Under the pieces are notes generated by a model. That model worked only from the letters and a program-made list of their open reading frames with translations. It did not search any database and was not told the origin of the DNA. From Propionibacteriaceae bacterium ZF39 (GTDB lineage Bacteria > Actinomycetota > Actinomycetes > Propionibacteriales > Propionibacteriaceae), in NCBI GenBank assembly GCA_039565995.1, contig CP154795.1, positions 3,224,001 to 3,288,000 of the forward strand: a DNA stretch of 64,000 nucleotides. The letters run 5' to 3'. This document shows positions 17,986-27,800 of the stretch, piece after piece; within the stretch, counting starts at the first letter, position 1; the number at the start of each line of letters is the position of its first letter. The translations under genes and the position numbers were made by a program.

Positions 17986-18735
17986 TCAGCGCCGTTTCGG
18001 CTTGAGTACGCCCAGGAGCCGCTCCCGATGGACCGCGGCAACGGCACTGAGAGGAATCCCCGCCGGGCATACCTCGACGCAGGCGCCATAGCTGCTGCAC
18101 GGCCCGAACTCTTCTTCGAGCCGCTCCCCCACGGCCCGGGCCCGGCGATCCCGCTCGAGCTTGCCGTGCGGGATGAGGGCCAGGTGGGCGAGTTTGGCCC
18201 CGGCGAACAGGTGGGCCGCGCCGTTGGGACAGGCCGCGACACAGGCCCCACAGCCGATGCAGGCAGCAAAATCCAGTGCGAGCTCCGCGTCGTCCGTCGT
18301 CACCAGGAGTGAGTCCGCATCGGGGGCGGTCCCGGTCGCGATATCGACGTGACCGCCGGCTTCGATGACCCGATCGAGCGACCGCCGATCCACGACGAGA
18401 TCGCGAATCACCGGAAAAGCAGCGCTGCGCAGGGGCTCGATCCGCAACGTGGTCACCGCCCCGAACGCCCGCAGATGCTGCCGACACGACGGGGTGTTGG
18501 CCACCGGTCCGTGCGGCACTCCGTCCACAGTGACGCCACACGCCCCGCATGCGCCTTCGCGACAATCCGACTCGAACTGCACGGGTGCACCGCCCACCTC
18601 GGCGATCTGGTCGTTGAGACGGTCGAGCAACTCCAGGAGGCTCATTTCCGGCGTCGCATCGTCGACCACATGGCGCTCGAAACGACCCTGGTCACCCGGT
18701 CCGTCCTGCCGCCAGATCTCCAGCTCGATCCTCAT
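17986..18735 (-). CDS. sdhB: Succinate dehydrogenase/fumarate reductase iron-sulfur subunit
   Basis: 249 aa. It passes electrons from the flavoprotein to the membrane quinone site. The plant-type [2Fe-2S] motif CREGACGACGV is followed by ferredoxin-type cysteine groups CIGCGACVAAC and CSSYGACVEVCPAG, which hold the other clusters. The start ATG overlaps the sdhA stop by 4 nt, and it is the last gene of sdhC-sdhA-sdhB. Confidence 0.94.
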   Translation of the reverse strand: MRIELEIWRQDGPGDQGRFERHVVDDATPEMSLLELLDRLNDQIAEVGGAPVQFESDCREGACGACGVTVDGVPHGPVANTPSCRQHLRAFGAVTTLRIEPLRSAAFPVIRDLVVDRRSLDRVIEAGGHVDIATGTAPDADSLLVTTDDAELALDFAACIGCGACVAACPNGAAHLFAGAKLAHLALIPHGKLERDRRARAVGERLEEEFGPCSSYGACVEVCPAGIPLSAVAAVHRERLLGVLKPKRR

Positions 18736-20738
18736 CGATAGTCCCTCACCTGCAGGGGCACGAGCCCGAAGTCGAGTGGTTCGGAGTGCCGGACGAAGCC
18801 GTCGGCGGTCGACTCCCAGGCCGACACCGACAACCAGTCGTCGTCATTGCGGCGGGCCTCGCCGTCGGGCCAAGCGTACTCCTCACGGAAATGCGCCCCG
18901 CACGACTCCGTGCGATCCAGCGCATCGATGACCATGAGCTCGGCCAGTTCCAGGAAGTCCGCCACGCGCCAGGCCCGCTCGAGTTCCTGGTTGAGCTGGG
19001 CGCCGGAGCCACCGACCCGCACGTCCGCCCAGAACTCCACCCGCAGATCCCAGACCTGCTCCACCGCCCGTCGCAGGCTGGCCTCGGATCGGGAGACGCC
19101 ACAGCCGGCGTACAGAATCTCGCCCAGCCGCCGGTGGAACTGCGTCGGCCGCTGCGACCCCGGGTTGCCGATCAATTGCTCCGAGCGTCGCCGCACCTGC
19201 TCGAGCGCCACCGTGGCCTCGGGCGCATCGGGGCTCAACGGCGGCGTGCCCACCAGCACGGCGAGCCAGTTCGGCACCGAATAGGGCAACGTGAACCAGC
19301 CGTCGACACACGCACTGAGCAGCGAGTTGGCCCCCAGCCGATTGGCCCCGTGATAGTTGTTGCCCGCTTCCCCGCCGACGAACAGCCCTGGGATCGACGT
19401 CATCTGGTCATAGTCCGACCACAGGCCGCCCATCGTGAAGTGCGCGCCGGGGGCGATGCGCATGGGCTGGCGATAGGGGTCCTCGCCGGTGACGTCGCGA
19501 TACATGTCGAAGAGGTTCCCGTAGCGCGCTGCGATCACCGTCCGCCCCAGCCGGTTGAGCGCGTCGCGGAAGTCGAGATAGACGGAGTTCTTCAGCGGGC
19601 CCACGCCACGACCGGCCACGATCTCGGCGCGCGCGGCGCGGGAGGCGATGTCGCGCGGGGTGAGATTCCCGTACGCCGGGTAGCGGCGTTCGAGGTAGTA
19701 GTCGCGCTCGGGCTCGGGGATGTCGTTGGGATGGCGCTCATCGCCGGGTGTCATCGGCACCCAGATCCACCCGTCATTGCGCAGCGACTCGCTCATCAGG
19801 ACGGTCTTCGACTGCCACCGCGACGACACCGGCAGCGCCGTGGGGTGGAACTGGACGAAGGACGGGCTCGCGAACAGCGCCCCTCGACGGTGCGCCCGCC
19901 AGGTTGCGGTCGCGTTGGAGTTGACCGCGAGCGTGGAGTGGAAGAACACGCTGCCGTAGCCACCGGTCGCGAGCACGACCGCGTGGGCGCCCCAGGCCTG
20001 CACGTGTCCCGTGACGAGATCGCGGGTGATGATCCCCTGCGCCCGGCCGTCGGCGACGATGAGGTCGAGCATCTCGGTGCGGGTGTGGAGGTTCACGGTC
20101 CCGCGCGCGACCTGTCGGAGGAGCGCCTGGGAGGCCGCGACCTGGAGCTGCTGCCCCGTCTGGCCGCGGGTGTAGTAGGTGCGCGATACCTGTACGCCGC
20201 CGAACGAGCGGGTCGCGAGCTGCCCGCCGTATTCCCGCGCGAACGGCGCCCCGATCGCCTGCAGGTGATCGATGACCCGGACGGATTCCTCGGCGAGGCG
20301 CAGCACGTCGGCCTCCCGCGCCCGGAAGTCGCCACCCTTGAGGGTGTCGATGACGAAGCGGCTCAGCGAGTCACCGTCGACCTTGCGTCCGCGCGCCGCG
20401 TTGATGCCGCCCTGGGCCGCGACGCTGTGGGCCCGCCGGGGCGCGTCGTGGAAGGTGAAGCACTCGACGTTGTAGCCCAACTCCCCCAGCGCCGCCGCCG
20501 CGCCAGCCCCCGCGAGGCCGGTGCCGACGACGATGACCGTGAGCTTCGGCCGGTTGGCGGGATTGACGAGGCGGTAGTCGGTGCGGCGGCGGTCCCACGC
20601 CGTGTGCGGGTCGCCGGTGGGCGCGTTGCCATCGAGTACGCCATCAGCCACGCTCCAGTGCGGTGCCGCTGTGGGGCGCGGGTCGGCAACGGGGGTGGTC
20701 GCGTCGTCCGCCTCGTCCCGGTAGGCCTCGGTGGTCAT
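18732..20738 (-). CDS. sdhA: Succinate dehydrogenase/fumarate reductase flavoprotein subunit
   Basis: 668 aa. It oxidises succinate to fumarate with covalently bound FAD. Seen are the dinucleotide-binding start VIVVGTGLAGAGAAAALGELG, the FAD-linking His in RRAHSVAAQGGINA, the substrate-loop FVQFHPTALP and the FAD-binding GGEAGNNYHGANRLGANSLL. The gene is coupled to sdhC upstream and sdhB downstream by ATGA overlaps. Confidence 0.95.
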   Translation of the reverse strand: MTTEAYRDEADDATTPVADPRPTAAPHWSVADGVLDGNAPTGDPHTAWDRRRTDYRLVNPANRPKLTVIVVGTGLAGAGAAAALGELGYNVECFTFHDAPRRAHSVAAQGGINAARGRKVDGDSLSRFVIDTLKGGDFRAREADVLRLAEESVRVIDHLQAIGAPFAREYGGQLATRSFGGVQVSRTYYTRGQTGQQLQVAASQALLRQVARGTVNLHTRTEMLDLIVADGRAQGIITRDLVTGHVQAWGAHAVVLATGGYGSVFFHSTLAVNSNATATWRAHRRGALFASPSFVQFHPTALPVSSRWQSKTVLMSESLRNDGWIWVPMTPGDERHPNDIPEPERDYYLERRYPAYGNLTPRDIASRAARAEIVAGRGVGPLKNSVYLDFRDALNRLGRTVIAARYGNLFDMYRDVTGEDPYRQPMRIAPGAHFTMGGLWSDYDQMTSIPGLFVGGEAGNNYHGANRLGANSLLSACVDGWFTLPYSVPNWLAVLVGTPPLSPDAPEATVALEQVRRRSEQLIGNPGSQRPTQFHRRLGEILYAGCGVSRSEASLRRAVEQVWDLRVEFWADVRVGGSGAQLNQELERAWRVADFLELAELMVIDALDRTESCGAHFREEYAWPDGEARRNDDDWLSVSAWESTADGFVRHSEPLDFGLVPLQVRDYR

Positions 20739-21457
20739 GCGATCACCCCCGCCAGCACGAGGATCGGGATGAGGGCGTTACCGAGGAGCACGCCGAGGGC
20801 GATCAGTGCGCCGAGGGTGATCCACACGGCGCGGAACCGATGCCCCATCACTCCGATGTCCTGCAGCAGCGTGCGCCAGCCGTGGACGATGTGCACGGCG
20901 ATGACGAGCATCGACACGGCATAGAAAATGCCCATGACCGGCCGGGAGAAGCTGGCGACCAGGTTGGCGTACGCATGGATCGTGCCGTCCGGATCGGGCG
21001 GGCGATAGTCGGCCGGAGCCGCACCGATGCCGATCGTGAGGTCGAGCAGATGCACGATCACGAAGGCCAGAATGACGAAGCCGCCCACAAGCATCGTGCG
21101 GGCGGCGAAGGCGGTGAATCCGGTCAGGTTGCGGCGGCGGTGGGGACCGCGGCGGCGTCGCCCGCGGCCGGTGAGCATGATCGCCGACACCACGTGGGCG
21201 ATCAGCGAGGCAAGCAGCACGACGCGCAGGGCCCACAGGACACCGTGATGCGGGATGAGCGGATAACCGACCTCACGCAGCCACTGGGCGTACGAATCAA
21301 GGGACTCGGCACCGCCGTAGACCTTGAGGTTGCCGATCATGTGGATGAACACGAACGCGACGAAGATCACGCCTGTGGCGGCCATGACCAGTTTGAGCGC
21401 AAACGTGGACGGCTGGGGGGATCGGGTGGACCGTCGGGCGGCCTGGACGACCGTCAT
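20735..21457 (-). CDS. sdhC: Succinate dehydrogenase cytochrome b subunit (b558 type)
   Basis: 240 aa, about five membrane helices. It anchors the complex and binds heme and quinone. Candidate heme-ligand histidines lie in FVFIHMIGNLKVYGG, LIAHVVSAIML, VIVHLLDL and AVHIVHGWRTLLQD, the pattern of the actinobacterial single-subunit b558 anchor. It is the first gene of the operon. The promoter should lie between 21458 and the repeat region at 21631-21813. Confidence 0.92.
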   Translation of the reverse strand: MTVVQAARRSTRSPQPSTFALKLVMAATGVIFVAFVFIHMIGNLKVYGGAESLDSYAQWLREVGYPLIPHHGVLWALRVVLLASLIAHVVSAIMLTGRGRRRRGPHRRRNLTGFTAFAARTMLVGGFVILAFVIVHLLDLTIGIGAAPADYRPPDPDGTIHAYANLVASFSRPVMGIFYAVSMLVIAVHIVHGWRTLLQDIGVMGHRFRAVWITLGALIALGVLLGNALIPILVLAGVIA

Positions 21458-21630
21458 GGGCCCGACCCTAACCCACCCCTAGCCGCCGTCCGGGCAGAAT
21501 CGGCCAATCCGCACTCGCCCTTGGCTTGGTGAACGCCAGGCCTGTTCGGGAGCCGGATGCTCTCGTGGGGATCCGTGGGCTGCCGTATGTAGTTGCTTCC
21601 ATTCCGGAAGCAGGTCAGCGTGGGATACCT

Positions 21631-21713
21631 CTTCGCGCGGGTTCCGCGCAGGTGCGCGAGTTAGCCCGGCTTCGCGAGGGATATATCTCGCGCGAAGAAG
21701 CCGCAACTCGCGC
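21631..21713. repeat. Long imperfect hairpin between prs and sdhC
   Basis: GCGCGAGTT at 21654-21662 pairs with AACTCGCGC at 21705-21713, and inside them GGCTTCGCGAG faces CTCGCGCGAAGAAGCC around an ATATAT loop. At 21631-21643 CTTCGCGCGGGTT is the reverse complement of the core of the adjacent 18-bp repeat. It lies 190-270 nt past the prs stop and could end prs transcription or form a structured RNA. Confidence 0.55.
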
Positions 21714-21723
21714 GCCTTCGGCG

Positions 21724-21813
21724 AAACCCGCGCGAAGTCGCGAACCCGCGCGAAGTCGCGAACCCGCGCGAAGTCGCGAACCCGCGCGAAGTCGCGAACT
21801 CGCGCGAAGTCGG
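21724..21813. repeat. Five-copy 18-bp tandem repeat (GAACCCGCGCGAAGTCGC)
   Basis: Units start at 21724, 21742, 21760, 21778 and 21796. Units 2-4 are identical; unit 1 has a changed first base, and unit 5 has two changes. Both strands stay open across the repeat only because its length is a multiple of three, so I do not call a gene. Apart from this repeat and the neighbouring hairpin, the 447-nt gap 21458-21904 shows nothing recognisable. Confidence 0.88.
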
Positions 21814-21904
21814 GAAGTCGCGCCAATTCGTCCGGTCTCCAGTGCTTCCGCAGGGGACGCAATTACGTAGGGAGCCGAACCAGCACCAGCAGACCCAACC
21901 GGAC

Positions 21905-22882
21905 CTAGCTGTGCCCGTTGAACAGCGAGGTGACGGAACCGTCCTCGAAGATCTCCCTGATGGCGGCGGCGATGAGCGGCGCGATGGAGAGGACCGTCAG
22001 CTTCTCGATGCCGAGGTCGTCGGGGATGGGCAGCGTGTTCGTGACGATGACCTCCTCGAACGCCGAATCGTTCAACCGCTGCGCGGCCGGGCCCGACAGG
22101 ATGGCATGAGTCGCCGCGGCCACCACCGTCTTGGCGCCCCGCGCCTTCAATGCGTCGGCGGCCTGGCAGATCGTGCCGGCGGTGTCGATCATGTCGTCGA
22201 CCAGGAGGCAGACCTTGCCCTCGACGTCACCGACGACTTCCTGCACCGCCACCGTATTTGCCATGTTGGGATCCCGGCGCTTGTGGACGATCGCGAGCGA
22301 CGAGTCGAGCCGGTCGGTCCACTGGTCGGCCAGGCGTACGCGGCCCGCATCGGGCGACACGACGACGAGCTCGTCCTCGGCGTACTTCTCCGTCACATAG
22401 TCCGCGAGCACCGGCAGCGCCCACAGGTGATCGACCGGGCCGTCGAAGAAACCCTGGATCTGGGCGGCATGGAGGTCGACCGACATGAGCCGATGGGCAC
22501 CCGCGGTCGCGAACAGGTCGGCGATCAGCCGGGCCGAGATGGGCTCGCGGCCGAGGTGCTTCTTGTCCTGGCGGGCATAGGGATAGAACGGCGCTACCAC
22601 GGTGATGCGGTCGGCGGAGGCCCGCTTGAGAGCATCGATCATGATCAGCTGCTCCATGAGCCATTCGTTGACCGGCGCGGGGTGCGACTGGATGACGAAG
22701 GCATGGGAGCCGCGCACCGATTCCTCGAACCGCACATAGATCTCGGAGTTGGCATAGGTGACCGAGCGGGTGGGAGTCAGCTCGACGTTCAGCAGCGCGG
22801 CGATCTCCTGGGCCAGCGCCGGATGGGCTCGCCCCGTGAACAGCATCAGGTGGTTCTCGCGGGGTTTGGTCAGACCGGTCAC
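21905..22882 (-). CDS. prs: Ribose-phosphate pyrophosphokinase
   Basis: 325 aa. It makes PRPP from ribose 5-phosphate and ATP for nucleotide, His and Trp synthesis. Seen are the N-terminal FTGRAHPALAQEIAALL, the Arg/Asp-rich PYARQDKKHLGREPISARL, VVVSPDAGRVR, and the PRPP-binding loop VCLLVDDMIDTAGTI. The GTG start overlaps the glmU stop (GTGA), the conserved glmU-prs arrangement. Confidence 0.96.
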   Translation of the reverse strand: MTGLTKPRENHLMLFTGRAHPALAQEIAALLNVELTPTRSVTYANSEIYVRFEESVRGSHAFVIQSHPAPVNEWLMEQLIMIDALKRASADRITVVAPFYPYARQDKKHLGREPISARLIADLFATAGAHRLMSVDLHAAQIQGFFDGPVDHLWALPVLADYVTEKYAEDELVVVSPDAGRVRLADQWTDRLDSSLAIVHKRRDPNMANTVAVQEVVGDVEGKVCLLVDDMIDTAGTICQAADALKARGAKTVVAAATHAILSGPAAQRLNDSAFEEVIVTNTLPIPDDLGIEKLTVLSIAPLIAAAIREIFEDGSVTSLFNGHS

Positions 22883-24393
22883 TGCTGCGCCTCCTGGTTG
22901 CTGCCGGCCTGCTTGGCCTGATCGGCAGCGACCTCGTCATTGGGGTGATAATCGCCGGCCTCGCTGGCGGCGCGGTCGGCCTTGGATCCGGGCTTGCGCT
23001 TGGCGACCCAGCCATCGGAGTTCTTCTGGCGCCCGCGAGCGACGGCGAGCGTGCCCGGGGCGACGTCCTGGGTGACGGTCGAACCGGCCGCGACATAGCC
23101 GCCGTCACCGATGTCGACGGGTGCGACGAGGACCGAGTTGGACCCCACGAAGGCATTGCGGCCGACGTGGGTGTGCCACTTGTTGTCACCGTCGTAGTTG
23201 GCGAAGATCGTGCCGGCGCCGATGTTGGCACCGGCATCGATGATGGCGTCGCCGGCGTACGCCAGGTGGGGCACCTTGGCGCCCTCACCGATCTTGGTGT
23301 TCTTGGTCTCGACGAAGGTGCCGATCTTGCCCTTGGCCCCGAGCACGGTGCCGGGGCGCACATAGGCGAACGGCCCAACGGTGGCGCCCTCGCCGATCAC
23401 GGCGAGGCTGGCCTGCGTACGCATGATCGTCGCATCGGCACCGACCTCGACATCGACGAGCGTGGTGTCCGGGCCGATCGTCGCGCCGTCGCCGACGGAC
23501 GTCGCGCCCTCGAGCGAGGTGCCGGGCAGGATCGTCACGTCGGTGCCGAGGTCGACGCTCGAATGGATCCAGGTGTGCTCGGGATCGAGAATGGTCACGC
23601 CGGCCCGCATCCACTGCTCGCAGATCCGGCGGTTCATCTCCTTGTTCATCCGCGAGAGCTGCACGCGGTCGTTGACGCCCTCGGTCTGCCAGAGATCGTC
23701 GATCTCGTAGGCCCCCACGCGCCGGCCGTCGCTGCTGGCGATGCCCAGCACGTCGGTGAGATACAGCTCGGCCTGGTCGTTCTCGGCCTTGATCCGGGAC
23801 AGCCCGTCGATCAGGACATCGGTGTCGAACACATAGATGCCCGAGTTGATCTCGGTGATCGCGCGGGTCGCGTCGTCGGCATCGCGGTGTTCGACGATGC
23901 GCGACACCAGGCCCCGGTCGTCGCGGACGATCCGGCCATAACCGGTCGGATCGGGAACCTGGGCGGTCAGCACGGTGATCGCGTCGGAGTTGGCGCGATG
24001 GGCGTTCACCAGCTGCGCGAGCGTGTCGCCGGACAGCATCGGGACATCGCCGTAGGTCACGACGACCTCACCGTGGAGCTCGCCCAGGTTGGCCATGCCG
24101 CACTGGACCGCGTGGCCGGTGCCCTTCTGCTCCTCCTGGACCTCGGTCCGGCAATGCGGGGCGATGTCATGGAGGTGACCCATGACCTGCTCCCGCAGGT
24201 GACCGACGACCACGACGAGGTGTTCGGGCTCCAGCGCCGTCGCGGCGTTCACCGCATAGGACAGCATCGAATGCCCCGCCACTTCGTGGAGCAGTTTCGA
24301 ACGGCTGGATTTCATCCGGGTGCCGCCGCCGGCAGCCAGGACGATCACGGCACCAACGGTGCGCTGATCAACAGAAGTGGGCGTGTCGGACAA
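22879..24393 (-). CDS. glmU: Bifunctional GlmU: GlcNAc-1-P uridyltransferase/GlcN-1-P acetyltransferase
   Basis: About 504 aa from TTG 24393. It makes UDP-GlcNAc, the cell-wall precursor. The N-terminal pyrophosphorylase domain has VIVLAAGGGTRMKSSRSKLLHEVAG and TYGDVPML; the C-terminal half is a left-handed beta helix of hexapeptide repeats with YVRPGT, FVETKNTKIGEGAKVPHLAYAGDA and the acetyltransferase site SVLVAPV. No ATG lies upstream of the conserved core. TTG 24393 follows a GGGGGACC stretch; a GTG near 24435 is an alternative. Confidence 0.95.
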   Translation of the reverse strand: MSDTPTSVDQRTVGAVIVLAAGGGTRMKSSRSKLLHEVAGHSMLSYAVNAATALEPEHLVVVVGHLREQVMGHLHDIAPHCRTEVQEEQKGTGHAVQCGMANLGELHGEVVVTYGDVPMLSGDTLAQLVNAHRANSDAITVLTAQVPDPTGYGRIVRDDRGLVSRIVEHRDADDATRAITEINSGIYVFDTDVLIDGLSRIKAENDQAELYLTDVLGIASSDGRRVGAYEIDDLWQTEGVNDRVQLSRMNKEMNRRICEQWMRAGVTILDPEHTWIHSSVDLGTDVTILPGTSLEGATSVGDGATIGPDTTLVDVEVGADATIMRTQASLAVIGEGATVGPFAYVRPGTVLGAKGKIGTFVETKNTKIGEGAKVPHLAYAGDAIIDAGANIGAGTIFANYDGDNKWHTHVGRNAFVGSNSVLVAPVDIGDGGYVAAGSTVTQDVAPGTLAVARGRQKNSDGWVAKRKPGSKADRAASEAGDYHPNDEVAADQAKQAGSNQEAQQ

Positions 24394-24813
24394 CGGAGGT
24401 CCCCCTCGCAGGCGTTCGCGTGCATCGTTGTGCACTGTTGTGCTTCGTCGGCGCCCACCGACCGGGGTCGCGAGCAGCCGCACTCACCTTATCCAGAACT
24501 GTCGGGCCTGCGTCTCGGGTCGGGCTGTCAGGCCGGTCGTTCCCGCCCGAGGAAGGCCATGAGTTGGTCGGTCGGGCCCGCTCCCGCCGGCGCCTCGACC
24601 TCGGGTCCGAACAGCCCGGGCTGCGCACTATCCCGGCCGGCGTGCTGTGCACGCGAAGGTGAGAATGCTCCCAGAAACCCAACAGAAGTATCGATAAATC
24701 ACTGATTCTTTGGCCGCGTGTTACGGTCGAAGGTGCGTCATGTCGGAGCTGGGGGAGGGCCGGATGCACGTGCGTTTCATGATTTCCGCGCCTGTTGGGG
24801 ACAGGCCCAGGCG
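24394..24813. other. 420-nt divergent intergenic region between glmU and the NRPS
   Basis: It holds the promoters for both directions. The part near 24680-24720 is the most AT-rich (ATCGATAAATCACTGATTCT) and is the likeliest promoter area for the NRPS gene. A TTGTGC motif recurs three times at 24425-24450. No gene or RNA is recognisable. Confidence 0.4.
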
Positions 24814-27800
24814 ATGACCGAGTTGCGCCTGCACCATTACTTCGAGTTCTCGGCCGCGAAGACACCGGACGCCATTGCCCTGGAATGTGACCGCCACGCG
24901 TTGACCTATCGACAGCTCGACGAGCGAGCCAATCAGGTCGCCCACTATCTGGCAGCCGAATACGGCATCCGTCCCGGTGATCGCGTGGGGATCATGATCG
25001 AGCGCTCGGTGCCGATGTATGCGGTGCTGCTCGGTATCCAGAAGGCCGGGGCCACCTTCGTCCCGATCGATCCGTCCGCTCCCGTCGACCGGGTCGCTTT
25101 CATCGCGTCCGACTCGGACCTCTCCCTCATCGTCACGACGACCTCGCTCGCCGAGGCCTGCGCCGAGGCAGAGACAGCCGTGATGCTCACCGATGCGGAA
25201 GCGTCCGAACTCGCGAACTGCCCGACCTGGCGCCCGGAGCTCCCGCTCGAGGGCGACCCGCTGTGCTACATCATCTATACGTCCGGTTCGACCGGACGCC
25301 CCAAGGGCGTCGAGATCGCTCAGTCGAGCATCGCCAACTTCATCGACGTCGTGCCCGAGATCTATGGGGTGACGCCGTCGGAGCGGGTCTATCAGGGCAT
25401 GACGATCTCGTTCGACTTCTCGATCGAGGAGATCTGGCCGACGTGGGCCGTGGGCGCGACGCTGGTCGCCGGGCCGACCGACGGGCGCCGGATCGGATCC
25501 GGGCTGGCCGACTTCCTCGAGGACTCGGCCATCACGATGATCTATTGCGTCCCGACCGTCCTCTCGACGCTCGACCGCCTGATCCCCTCGATCCGGACCG
25601 TGAACGTGGGCGGCGAGGCCTGCCCCCAGGAACTTGTGGAGCGCTGGGGACCCGGCCGACGCATCCTCAACACCTATGGCCCGACCGAGGCGACTGTCAC
25701 CTGCATCTGGGCCGAGCTCTATCCGGGCAAGCCGGTGACCATCGGCCGCCCGCTGCCGACCTATACCGCCGTCCTGCTCGACGAGTCCCTCCAGCCCGTG
25801 CCCCATGGCGAGATCGGTGAGATCTGTGTCGGCGGGCCCGGAGTCGCGCGCGGCTATGTGAACCGTCCCGACCTGACCGCCGAACGCTTCGTCCCGGACC
25901 CGACGGGCATGACCGACGGGCGGATCTATCGCACCGGCGACCTGGGGCGCTACACCGCGCATGGCGAGATCGAATATCGCGGGCGGGCCGACAGCGAGGT
26001 GAAGGTGCGCGGCCACCGGGTCGACCTCCAGGAGATCGAGGGCGTACTCCTGGCCGACGAGCAGGTCGGAAACGCCGTCGTGACGCTGCGCAAGGATCCT
26101 GAGATCGGTGACGAGCTCGCCGCGTATCTCCTGCTGGCCGACCGGAACGCCGCGATCGAGCCGTTGCGGTCCCGCCTCCACACGTCGCTGCGCCGACGAC
26201 TCCCGCCCTACATGGTCCCGGACTATCTCGAGGTCGTGCCGACCATCCCGATGCTGCCCAGCGGCAAGGCGGACCGCAAGGCGTTGCCCGAGCCCACGAG
26301 CGGCCGCCTGATCGGTGGCGATGGGGCGTACGCACCGCCCACCACCGAGACCGAACGCAACCTCTGCGAGGCGTACGCCCAGACGCTGCGCCTGCCCGTG
26401 GACAGTCTCTCGGTCGAGGCGAACCTGTTCGACGATCTCGGCGGGCACTCCCTCGTCGCCGCCACGCTGGTGTCGCAGTTGCGTCGCAGCGCGCTGACCG
26501 GAACCGGCGAGCTCTCGATCCTGGACCTGTACGCCCATCCGACCGTCCGGTCCCTGGCCGCTCATCTGGATGCCGCTGCGGGCGAGAACCAGGATGTGGT
26601 CGCCGAACCCACCGAGCCCGAAGTCCGGCGCCGCCCCGTCTTCGGCCAGGTCGCTGGGTTCGGTTTCGCCCAGCTGCTCGGCATCTATGCCGTGGTCCTG
26701 CTCGCCCTGCTCCCGCTCGGTGTGCTCTATGACGTGCACGACGGGGAACCCAACTGGGTGATGGCCCAACAGCTCGCCCTGACCCTGCCGGTCACCTACA
26801 TCGCCGCCCGCTGGCTCCTGCCACTGCTGATCTCGACCGGGCTGGGTCGCGGGCTTCGCCCGGGGGTCTACCGGCTCTATGGGCTGACCCACCTGCGGGT
26901 CTGGCTGGTGCACCGGGCCATGACGTTGTCGCCGCTCGGCCGACTCGCCGGGTCCCCCTGGGCCGAGCATTATCTGCGCCTCGCCGGCGCTCGCGTGGGC
27001 CACGCCTGCCATATCGGCACCGCCCAGATCCCGCTGCCGGGCCTGGTCCGGCTGGGCGACAATGCGACGATTGGGTACGCCGCCCACCTGCGCGGCTACG
27101 AGATCACCGGCGGCCGGTTGCACCTGGGCCTGGTGGAGGTCGCCGACGGCGCGGTGGTCGGCGCGAACTGCGTCCTGCAGGGCCCCTGCAGCATGGGCGC
27201 GAACACGGTCCTGGCCGGGCAGTCGCTGCTCGACGCGGGCCAGTCCGTCCCAGCCGGGGAGACCTGGTCCGGATCGGTGGCCACGCCCCGCGCCGGGCAC
27301 GGGGATCCCGTGGTCGACCTGATGACCTCATGTGACCAGGCCCCCACGACCTGGCCCCGGGAGGTATTGCCGAGGTTCGCCCTCGGCGTGCTCTGCTTCG
27401 AACTCCTGCCCCTCATGGCCATGCTGCCCGTGCTTATCGGCGTCTGGTGGGCCCTGCTCCAGCTGGGGCAGCTGCCGGCGCTCATCGTCACGGCGCTGAG
27501 CGGGCCCGTCTTCGTCGTCAGTGTCTGCGCCCTGATCCTGTTCTTCCGGCGCTGGGCGCTGCTGGAGACCCCGGTCGGCGTACACCACCTGCGCTCCCAA
27601 CTGGGCACCGACAAGTGGTTCGGCGACAAACTTCTCGAGCTCAGCCTCGAGCTCACGAATCCGCTCTATGGCTCGCTCTACACGCCCGGCTGGCTCCGGC
27701 TGCTGGGCGCCCGGGTCGGTCGCCATGCGGAAATCGCGACCATCGCCAACATCGACCCCGACCTGCTGACTCTGCAGGATGGCTCGTTCGTCGCCGACAT

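Noticed and set aside
21724-21813. Possible CRISPR array
   Set aside because: Units are contiguous 18-mers with no spacers and no cas genes nearby.
21479-21870. Two opposite open frames of 114-127 codons across the 18-bp repeats
   Set aside because: Open only because the unit is a multiple of three; repetitive REPARS/RDFARV sequences with no folded part.
24721-27300. 859-codon minus-strand frame opposite the NRPS
   Set aside because: Low-complexity composition, no ribosome site and complete overlap with a well-recognised NRPS; it is an antisense shadow.
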